DNA of 16,878 nt. Source: Alistipes sp. (lineage in GTDB: Bacteria > Bacteroidota > Bacteroidia > Bacteroidales > Rikenellaceae). Shown here piece after piece: positions 8,629 to 14,960 of the stretch. Positions within the stretch are counted from its first letter, which is position 1; the number at the start of each line of letters is the position of its first letter. The notes under the pieces were generated by a model, which saw only the letters and a list, made by a program, of their open reading frames with translations, was not told the origin of the DNA and did not search any database. A program made the translations under genes and the position numbers. The stretch covers positions 1 through 16,878 of the forward strand of contig JAFYRB010000022.1 in the NCBI GenBank assembly GCA_017559615.1, read 5' to 3'.

Positions 8629-9117
8629 ATGAAAATCGGAGTAATATCTGACACACATAATACGTTTGATAGTTGCCTTGAGGAGTTCCTCCGTCCTTGC
8701 GACGAGGTGTGGCACGCTGGTGACTTTGGCTCTGTGGAGGTGGCCGATAGCATCGCAGCGCTAAAGCCCCTACGCGCCGTATATGGCAACATCGACGGCG
8801 GGGTGCTACGACGTATGTACAACGACATAAACCTCTTTGAGGTGGAGGGCGTTAAGGTGCTGATGACACATATCGGAGGCTACCCTCGCCACTATGCGCC
8901 TAAAGCCTTGCAACATATCCACGCCTCGCGCCCAAAGATATTTATCGCGGGCCACTCTCACATTCTGAAAGTTATCTACGACCCTGTATACGACCTTCTG
9001 CACATAAACCCTGGCGCGGCGGGAAAGTATGGCATACATAGCGTGCGCACCGCAATCCGTTTCGACATCGAGGCGGGTGAGATTAAGAATCTCGAAATTG
9101 GAGAATGGAAAAAATAA
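8629..9117 (+). CDS. YfcE/MJ0936-family metallophosphoesterase
   Basis: A 162-residue single-domain calcineurin-like phosphoesterase. All metal-binding motifs are present: Asp8 and His10 in GVISDTH, Asp32 in HAGDFG, Asn54 in YGNID, His81 in MTHIGG, and His109/His111 in AGHSH. NPGAAGKYG (127-135) is typical of the YfcE branch. Relatives hydrolyse phosphodiesters (for example bis-pNPP in vitro) with two divalent metals; the physiological substrate is poorly defined. No signal peptide, so cytoplasmic. The start at 8629 puts the first strand MKIGVISDTH exactly at the N-terminus, as in relatives. A secreted hydrolase gene follows 20 bases later and is likely co-transcribed. Promoter at 8599-8606. 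Family call is firm. Confidence 0.93.
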   Translation: MKIGVISDTHNTFDSCLEEFLRPCDEVWHAGDFGSVEVADSIAALKPLRAVYGNIDGGVLRRMYNDINLFEVEGVKVLMTHIGGYPRHYAPKALQHIHASRPKIFIAGHSHILKVIYDPVYDLLHINPGAAGKYGIHSVRTAIRFDIEAGEIKNLEIGEWKK

Positions 9118-9137
9118 AACACAATACCACTACTTTT

Positions 9138-10082
9138 ATGAAGCGATTTTTTGCAATTATAACATTGATAATCTGCGCCTTACCACTATCGGCACAAGAT
9201 AATATTACAAAGACGACATTCCACTATGCGACAAACGACAACGTAGAGTTGTACCTCGACCGCTACACCTCCGCTACTCCATCATCCGAGCCGCAGCCCG
9301 CGATGATTTTCGCCTTTGGAGGAGGCTTCGTGCAGGGTAGCCGCGATGTGGACTACTATCAGCCCTACTTCCGCCACCTCGCCGAGCGTGGCATCGTCGT
9401 GGTGTCGATAGACTATCGTCTGGGGTTGAAGGCTCTTCCTGCGAACGTCGGAATTGTAGATATGATTGGGTACTTGAATAACGCCGTCAACATCGCCGTA
9501 GAGGATATGTACTCGGCAACTAACTTCCTCATTGCCAATGCCGAGGAGTGGAATATCGACACCTCGAAGATTATGATTAGCGGCTCGAGCGCTGGTGCTA
9601 TCACTGCGCTCCAAGCCGAGTGGTTTAGAGATAAGGGCGCGGAACTTGCGAAGATGCTTCCCGAGGGTTTCCGCTATGCAGGTGTGGTGTCGTGCGCCGG
9701 AGCGCTCTTCGCCATTCGTGAGAAGCCAAAGTTCTCGGGCGATGCTGCGCCAATGCTCCTCTTCCACGGCACGTCAGATAGCAACGTGCCATACAACAAG
9801 GCCTCGATAATGGGCATCGGCTTCTACGGCTCGGAGTACATCGTCAAGAACCTCGAGAAACGAGATGGTGCCTACTACTTCTACTCTGCCGAGTATGTAG
9901 ACCACAGCCTTGCGGGCACCCCTCTCTTTGAGCAGTGCGACCTTATTATGCAGTTCATCCGCGACTATGTTTTGGAGGGTAAGCGTGTGCAAACCGTAGT
10001 CGAGATGGAGAGAATTGGTGCGGAGCGCAAGCCTACACGTTTCACCGTAAAGGAGTATCTTGAGACCAATTACAAGAGGTAA
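9138..10082 (+). CDS. Secreted alpha/beta hydrolase (carboxylesterase/BD-FAE-like)
   Basis: A 314-residue secreted alpha/beta hydrolase. I chose ATG at 9138 because it begins a standard signal peptide (MKRFFAIITLIICALPLSA, then QD); the in-frame ATG at 9105 would add 11 polar residues before it and overlap the upstream gene. The oxyanion-hole motif is FAFGGGF at 58-64 (glycine replaces the histidine of the classic HGGG), the nucleophile is Ser151 in GSSAG (149-153), the acid is Asp214 in HGTSDSNVP, and His256 sits in DHSL. Similar Bacteroidetes proteins are annotated as carboxylesterases or acetyl-esterase-like enzymes acting on polysaccharide side groups; the substrate cannot be fixed here. 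It lies 20 bases after the phosphodiesterase gene. A hairpin follows its stop codon. Confidence 0.87.
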   Translation: MKRFFAIITLIICALPLSAQDNITKTTFHYATNDNVELYLDRYTSATPSSEPQPAMIFAFGGGFVQGSRDVDYYQPYFRHLAERGIVVVSIDYRLGLKALPANVGIVDMIGYLNNAVNIAVEDMYSATNFLIANAEEWNIDTSKIMISGSSAGAITALQAEWFRDKGAELAKMLPEGFRYAGVVSCAGALFAIREKPKFSGDAAPMLLFHGTSDSNVPYNKASIMGIGFYGSEYIVKNLEKRDGAYYFYSAEYVDHSLAGTPLFEQCDLIMQFIRDYVLEGKRVQTVVEMERIGAERKPTRFTVKEYLETNYKR

Positions 10083-10104
10083 CAAACCATAAAGGTTTGG
10101 TCTT
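10083..10104 (+). terminator. Short hairpin after the alpha/beta hydrolase gene
   Basis: CAAACC (10083-10088) and GGTTTG (10094-10099) form a 6-bp stem with loop ATAAA, followed by GTCTTTT. It is short and only half G/C, so termination may be partial. Its right arm supplies the -33 box of the next promoter. Confidence 0.45.
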
Positions 10105-10127
10105 TTATGAAATAATTGTTAACTTTG
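10096..10127 (+). promoter_or_regulatory. Promoter of the DUF4834-mlaEF operon
   Basis: TTTG (10096-10099), a 20-base spacer and TAACTTTG (10120-10127) fit the Bacteroidetes consensus. The expected start near 10134 gives a leader of about 20 bases to the ATG at 10156. Confidence 0.65.
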
Positions 10128-10155
10128 TGCGATTATCGTTAATTGAAATTTAGAG

Positions 10156-10620
10156 ATGGGATATCTTAAAATTATATTCTACGGCATTCTTGCCTTTATT
10201 GAGCGCCACCCAATATTTTGTCTTTTGATGGTAGCGTTGGCAGTGTTTGCTCCCTTCGTATTTAAGTGGGTAGGCTGGATACTTCTCGGCATCCTCGCCC
10301 TCGCCATTATCGGTATTGCTGTTGCGGCGTTTCGCTTTAAGAAGATGCAGCGAGAGATGCAGGAGCAGATGCGTCAGGCGGGCGGTGGCTTCGCGGGCAG
10401 CAACCCCTTTGGCAATATGGGAGGTAACGCAGGTGCGGGTAGTCCATTCGGAAATATGGGTGCCGCAACGGGAGGTATGACACTCGAGGAGTTCGTAAGG
10501 CGTATGCAGGCCGAGGCCGATGCACGTCAGCAGCAGGGCGGCACACAGCAGCCAAAGCGCGAGACAAAGAAGAGCGATGTGGACTCTACGGACTACGTAG
10601 ACTTCGAGGAGATAAAGTAA
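10156..10620 (+). CDS. DUF4834-like small membrane protein
   Basis: A 154-residue protein with two hydrophobic stretches (about 5-30 and 31-60, with a short break), then a basic, Met/Gln-rich helix (FKKMQREMQEQMRQ). A Gly/Asn/Phe-rich low-complexity section follows, where GSNPFGNMGG and GSPFGNMGA form an imperfect repeat, and the C-terminus is charged and ends DYVDFEEIK. The layout and this tail resemble Bacteroidetes DUF4834 proteins, whose function is unknown to me. It lies 45 bases before the MlaE permease gene without an obvious intervening terminator, so it is probably the first gene of the lipid-transport operon and might assist that system; this is inference. The family label is from memory of the pattern, so only moderately sure; the gene itself is clear. 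Confidence 0.75.
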   Translation: MGYLKIIFYGILAFIERHPIFCLLMVALAVFAPFVFKWVGWILLGILALAIIGIAVAAFRFKKMQREMQEQMRQAGGGFAGSNPFGNMGGNAGAGSPFGNMGAATGGMTLEEFVRRMQAEADARQQQGGTQQPKRETKKSDVDSTDYVDFEEIK

Positions 10621-10665
10621 ACTACGGTCGCGGTAATTTTCGCACCAAGCATAGAGATATTGAAG

Positions 10666-11409
10666 ATGATAAAGTTTTTTGAGAATGTAGGACGCTACTT
10701 TATGCTTCTTGGCAAGGTGTTCTCACGCCCCGAGAAGATACGTATCTACAGAAGCAGAATATGGTTTGAGATTGACGCCCTCGGCTTCAACTCAATCTCC
10801 CTTACGGCGATTATCTCGGCATTTATCGGTGCCGTCGTAGCGCTCCAGATGGCCATCACACTCGAGTCGCCATTCATTCCGCAGTTTATGATTGGCTACT
10901 CTACACGTGAGGTTATGGTGTTGGAGTTCTCATCTACGGTTGTGGCCCTTATCCTTGCGGGTAAGGTAGGCTCGAACATCGCCTCGGAGATTGGCACAAT
11001 GCGTATCACCGAGCAGATTGACGCTCTGGAGATTATGGGTGTTAACTCGGCATCGTACCTCATCCTCCCAAAGATTGTGGCTACGGTAATCTTCTTCCCA
11101 CTGCTTACCCTCTTCTCAATCTTTGTGGGTATTGTCGGAGGTTATGCCATCGCTTCGCTTACGGGTATGATGCTTCCAGGCGACTACATCGAGGGTTTGT
11201 TCTACTGCTTTGAGCCATTCTCGATAACCTACGCTTTGGTGAAGGGTGCGGTATTTGCGTTTATCATCACCTCTATCTCGGCCTACTGTGGCTACTACGC
11301 CAAGGGTAACTCGCTGGAGGTAGGTCGTGCCTCTACACGTGCCGTAGTATCGAGCTCGATTGCTATTATGATTTTTGACCTTATCCTAACACAGATTATG
11401 CGCGTATGA
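10666..11409 (+). CDS. mlaE: MlaE/YrbE-type ABC transporter permease
   Basis: A 247-residue inner-membrane permease of the MlaE (YrbE, DUF140) family, which moves phospholipids between the two membranes together with MlaF and an MCE protein. An amphipathic N-terminal helix is followed by about five membrane spans. The family signature is present: LAGKVGSNIASEIGTMRITE and then QIDALEIMGVNSASYLILPK, about residues 99-138. I chose ATG at 10666 (MIKFFENVGRYF) over an in-frame TTG at 10660. The stop overlaps the start of the ATPase gene by 4 bases (ATGA), showing translational coupling. No mlaD-like MCE gene occurs in the window. The family call is secure; the gene name marks family membership rather than proven orthology. 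Confidence 0.93.
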   Translation: MIKFFENVGRYFMLLGKVFSRPEKIRIYRSRIWFEIDALGFNSISLTAIISAFIGAVVALQMAITLESPFIPQFMIGYSTREVMVLEFSSTVVALILAGKVGSNIASEIGTMRITEQIDALEIMGVNSASYLILPKIVATVIFFPLLTLFSIFVGIVGGYAIASLTGMMLPGDYIEGLFYCFEPFSITYALVKGAVFAFIITSISAYCGYYAKGNSLEVGRASTRAVVSSSIAIMIFDLILTQIMRV

Positions 11410-12161
11410 TACGAGCTGACCATATATCAAAGACCTTCGACGGCCGCACCGTCCTCAATGACATCTGCGTAGAGTTCGAGACGGGCAAAACGAACCTTAT
11501 CATAGGCCGTAGTGGCTCGGGAAAGACCGTGCTACTAAAGTCGCTCGTGGGACTCCACGATGTGGATATGGGTAAGATATACTTCGACGATGTCTGCTAC
11601 ACCGACCTCGACTTCCGCCAGCGTAAGGAAATCCGCAAGGATATAGGTATGATTTTCCAGGGCGGAGCGTTGCTCGACTCGTCGACCGTTCGTGAGAATG
11701 TACGCCTGCCGCTCGACCTCTTTACCGAAATGACCGAGGGCGAGAAGCGCGATAGAGTAGACTTCTGCTTGGAGCGCGTTAGATTAGTGGGTGCCGACCA
11801 CCTGTACCCTTCGGAGCTTAGTGGTGGTATGGTTAAGCGTGTTGCCATCGCGCGTGCCATAGTGCTAAACCCTCGCTACCTCTTCTGTGATGAGCCTAAC
11901 TCGGGCCTCGACCCACAGACCTCGGTGGTTATTGATAACCTTATTCACGACATCACCAAGGAGTTTAACATCACCACAATCATCAACACCCACGATATGA
12001 ACTCGGTGATGGAGATTGGCGAGAAGATTGTATATATCCACGAAGGTCATAAGTGGTGGGAGGGCTCTAAGGATGACATTCTACTCTCGGATAACCCCGA
12101 GCTTAACGACTTTGTCTTCGCCTCGGCGATGGCTAAACGAGCAAAAAGTGTTGCTAAATAG
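11406..12161 (+). CDS. mlaF: MlaF/Mkl-type ABC transporter ATP-binding protein
   Basis: A 251-residue ABC ATPase with all motifs: Walker A GRSGSGKT (34-41), Q-loop Gln85 in MIFQGGAL, signature LSGGM (138-142), Walker B YLFCDE (158-163, catalytic Glu163), D-loop SGLD (166-169) and H-loop His196 in INTHD. FQGGALLDSSTVRENV is typical of the MlaF/Mkl branch rather than sugar or peptide importers. It powers MlaE in lipid transport at the inner membrane. Its ATG overlaps the permease stop (ATGA). The gene ends 129 bases before gap, which has its own promoter; I see no strong terminator between them. Confidence 0.94.
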   Translation: MIRADHISKTFDGRTVLNDICVEFETGKTNLIIGRSGSGKTVLLKSLVGLHDVDMGKIYFDDVCYTDLDFRQRKEIRKDIGMIFQGGALLDSSTVRENVRLPLDLFTEMTEGEKRDRVDFCLERVRLVGADHLYPSELSGGMVKRVAIARAIVLNPRYLFCDEPNSGLDPQTSVVIDNLIHDITKEFNITTIINTHDMNSVMEIGEKIVYIHEGHKWWEGSKDDILLSDNPELNDFVFASAMAKRAKSVAK

Positions 12162-12203
12162 CCCAGCATCACTACGATTTGTATTAAAATAGTTGTAATT
12201 TCT

Positions 12204-12235
12204 CTTGTATAAGTGACTAAAATAGTTTAATTTTG
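12204..12235 (+). promoter_or_regulatory. gap promoter
   Basis: CTTG (12204-12207), a 20-base spacer and TAATTTTG (12228-12235) fit the Bacteroidetes consensus. The leader of about 48 bases is very A-rich just before the ATG, a pattern seen at highly translated genes of this phylum in place of a Shine-Dalgarno site. Confidence 0.65.
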
Positions 12236-12272
12236 TAGTCATTAAGTATCCATTATAGGAATTATCTATTAA

Positions 12273-13301
<1,029 letters not shown>

Positions 13302-13323
13302 TCTTCGATTAAGAGCTAACAAC

Positions 13324-13354
13324 AATAGCCGCGGGTTTCCGCGGCTATTTTTTT
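13324..13354 (+). terminator. gap terminator
   Basis: An 11-bp perfect stem, AATAGCCGCGG (13324-13334) with CCGCGGCTATT (13339-13349), loop GTTT, followed by a T run. Classic strong intrinsic terminator. Confidence 0.92.
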
Positions 13355-13370
13355 GTTCGTATAGTAATAG

Positions 13371-13404
13371 GTAAAAAGAAAGCCCTCCCAATTGGGAAGG
13401 CTTT
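13371..13404 (-). terminator. Terminator-like hairpin, minus-strand orientation
   Basis: AAAGCCCTCCC (13379-13389) pairs with GGGAAGGCTTT (13394-13404), 10 of 11 pairs, loop AATT. On the minus strand it is followed by CTTTTTAC. It can end transcription of the lipoprotein gene at 13508-14497 and closely resembles the hairpin at 14877-14906. Confidence 0.7.
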
Positions 13405-13428
13405 ACATAAAAGGCTACTTATCAAGTA

Positions 13429-13473
13429 TTACTTCGACATATAACCCTTGATATATTGTACTCTAAAGGATAA
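13429..13473 (-). pseudogene. Possible remnant of a CoA-transferase-like C-terminus
   Basis: On the minus strand 14 codons end in a stop and read LSFRVQYIKGYMSK; a TAG precedes them. The end resembles the C-terminus of the CoA-transferase nearby (HHHYIKSYMK). In both cases a terminator-like hairpin of the same type follows within about 25 bases. The rest of the 13358-13507 gap holds only this and the hairpin. The match is short, so chance is possible; there is no larger remnant. Confidence 0.3.
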
Positions 13474-13507
13474 CTAAAGTGAACAACATATCCTCATTTC
13501 TGTTTGC

Positions 13508-14497
13508 TTAGTTTGCCTCAATTTCAGTGTCGACAATCTCGCCATCCTTAATTGTGATTTCATCACCCTCTGGCATCTCGCCTTCCTCAGTTACCACAAT
13601 GCCAACACCATCCTCACCACCTATACTCATATCGACATTTACAACTGTTGTTTTATTGCGCTTGAAGGGGATGTTGTGTGTTCCCAATGGTGCAGATGTA
13701 CCATCAGCGTATGCAATACGGAGTGTTACAGGTTCTGTCTCGGTATAGTTCTCATCAAGCCACGCGGCACGCATTTTTGTAAATGTGTATATCTCTGATA
13801 CTTCACTACCCTCAGCAAGGTTTATATTAAGCTGTACAGCTTCTGGCATAATAATCTCCAAAGTACCATTCTCTGCATATTCACCAGTTACTTTATACTT
13901 GGCACCAAAACTTATCCGATTAATCTCGATAGTAGCCTTTGAGTCATTATCCCCAGGAATATACGCCCCCAACTCTCCGTAATAAAGTTCTACATTTAGA
14001 TGGCGCATTCTGTATTTGTCAGTTAGATACATCAAATATTGTGGGCCATAGATAAATGACTCAGATATTGGCGTAAATTTACCCACACCAGTAAAATGAT
14101 GAAATGGTTCACCATATTCGCCGTCATCACAATATGTCTTATCCTTACCATCCTTAACCATTGCAACTACAAACTTATACTCGAAGCTTCTAATAAGCTT
14201 GATAGTAAGGTTGTCAACATTGTCAAAAAGGCCGTAGGCAAACGGTGCCCACTCTGAATCCGCGGTAGCAGGAATTGGGGTTGAGTAGACCTGAATACCA
14301 TAGAGGTCATTGTTCTCCTCGGCACGTGTAAGTGGCTCATACTCATAGTCGAGCTCAACATTAAGACCCAAAGATACGGTCACATACTCAGGCTCTGTAG
14401 GAGTGTTTGGCTGCTCACTTGAATTATCGCAAGATGTTGCAAGCGAAAGCATCAATAGCATTGCAATAGATGCCCAAAGATTAGAAAAAAGTTTCAT
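13508..14497 (-). CDS. Surface lipoprotein with LTRA motif, possibly fimbrillin-like
   Basis: A 329-residue predicted lipoprotein. I chose ATG at 14497 since it starts a standard signal (MKLFSNLWASIAMLLMLSLA) with lipobox ATSC, Cys23; the in-frame ATG at 14524 only adds nine residues. After a flexible Ser/Pro/Thr stretch comes EPLTRAE (54-60). An Arg in such a short motif is the processing point of many Bacteroidales fimbrillin (FimA/Mfa) precursors, and the rest is beta-rich, ending in an acidic tail. A fimbrial subunit or anchor role is therefore possible but unproved: I do not recognise a full fimbrillin domain, and no other fimbrial genes are present. It stands alone between two terminators and has an unusually long leader. 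Average base composition is more A/T-rich than in the envelope genes to the left. Confidence 0.75.
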   Translation of the reverse strand: MKLFSNLWASIAMLLMLSLATSCDNSSEQPNTPTEPEYVTVSLGLNVELDYEYEPLTRAEENNDLYGIQVYSTPIPATADSEWAPFAYGLFDNVDNLTIKLIRSFEYKFVVAMVKDGKDKTYCDDGEYGEPFHHFTGVGKFTPISESFIYGPQYLMYLTDKYRMRHLNVELYYGELGAYIPGDNDSKATIEINRISFGAKYKVTGEYAENGTLEIIMPEAVQLNINLAEGSEVSEIYTFTKMRAAWLDENYTETEPVTLRIAYADGTSAPLGTHNIPFKRNKTTVVNVDMSIGGEDGVGIVVTEEGEMPEGDEITIKDGEIVDTEIEAN

Positions 14498-14755
14498 AAA
14501 AGATTGTGTCTCTACTACCCGCACCTCGATAGTGATTAAAAATAAAGAAAGCGTGGTGCTGAAAACTTATTATAGAATTGTAGGTCGTAGGATACCTTGA
14601 AGATAAATAAGCAACAGCCCCACGCCATACCCAAATACAGGATATGACGCGAGAAGATGTCTGCCTATTCTCTCTTCAAATGAATTTCCTACGTTCACAA
14701 TTCGAGAATAAACTTACACTTTCCGCGTAATTAATATGTCTGCAATCCGAGAATT
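14498..14755 (-). promoter_or_regulatory. Long structured 5' leader of the LTRA lipoprotein gene
   Basis: About 258 bases separate the predicted start of transcription from the ATG at 14497. At the 5' end GCAAT and ATTGC make a hairpin. Farther on, arms at 14615-14625 and 14551-14561 pair in 10 of 11 positions, enclosing a CTTATT/AATAAG stem (14606-14611 with 14566-14571) and an AGGT/ACCT stem (14594-14597 with 14582-14585). GCACC at 14555-14559 (transcript sense) can instead pair with GGTGC at 14521-14525, giving two exclusive states. Pairing seen by eye only; regulation is inferred. Confidence 0.5.
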
Positions 14756-14761
14756 GCACTA

Positions 14762-14793
14762 CAAAGTTAGAAAAATATTTTCAAACGGGCAAA
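14762..14793 (-). promoter_or_regulatory. Promoter of the LTRA lipoprotein gene
   Basis: On the minus strand TTTG (14790-14793), a 20-base spacer and TAACTTTG (14762-14769) fit the Bacteroidetes consensus. The -33 box lies in the T run of the terminator at 14796-14821. Confidence 0.65.
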
Positions 14794-14795
14794 AA

Positions 14796-14821
14796 AAGTC
14801 CCCCTTTTCAAAGGGGGATTT
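14796..14821 (-). terminator. G/C-rich terminator, minus strand, second in tandem after the CoA-transferase gene
   Basis: CCCCCTTT (14800-14807) and AAAGGGGG (14810-14817) pair, extended by A-T and G-T pairs on both sides; on the minus strand a run of seven T follows. Strong intrinsic terminator form. Confidence 0.8.
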
Positions 14822-14841
14822 AGAGGGATTGTAGATATGAA

Positions 14842-14862
14842 TGGTGGTGTCCTACACCACCA
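14842..14862. repeat. Short perfect inverted repeat
   Basis: TGGTGGTGT (14842-14850) and ACACCACCA (14854-14862) are perfectly complementary with a 3-base centre. The right arm is also the outer end of the 34-bp inverted repeat at 14854-14960, so the two hairpins compete. Confidence 0.9.
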
Positions 14863-14960
14863 CTATATTAAAAGCAACAAAGACCTCCCAGATGGAAGGT
14901 CTTTGTGATTATATGAAGTAACAAGATTACTTCATATAGCTTTTAATATAGTGGTGGTGT
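14854..14960. repeat. Perfect 34-bp inverted repeat with one arm split by a 34-bp hairpin insert
   Basis: Positions 14927-14960 (the last codons and stop of the CoA-transferase gene) are the exact reverse complement of 14854-14875 joined to 14910-14921. The centre is CAAGA (14922-14926). The 34 bases at 14876-14909 interrupt the left arm and themselves form the terminator hairpin. All bases checked by eye. Confidence 0.9.
14877..14906 (-). terminator. Terminator-like hairpin after the CoA-transferase gene
   Basis: ACAAAGACCTCC (14877-14888) pairs with the right arm 14894-14906 with one bulged A; loop CAGAT. On the minus strand the tail is GCTTTTAA, so the T run is short. It shares its outline with the hairpin at 13379-13404. 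Confidence 0.6.

Noticed and set aside
9105..9137. Upstream ATG for the secreted hydrolase
   Set aside because: It would put polar residues before a textbook signal peptide and overlap the phosphodiesterase gene; ATG at 9138 fits better.
10437..10475. Tandem repeat in the DUF4834-like gene as a phase-variable tract
   Set aside because: The Gly/Asn-rich units are imperfect at DNA level and number about two, so slippage is unlikely.
13358..13507. Small protein gene in the gap between gap and the lipoprotein gene
   Set aside because: Open frames with a start codon are under about 10 residues; only a hairpin and a possible gene tail are visible.
14854..14960. Invertible promoter or recombinase site
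   Set aside because: The perfect inverted repeat encloses no promoter, its centre is only 5 bases, and no invertase gene is in the window.
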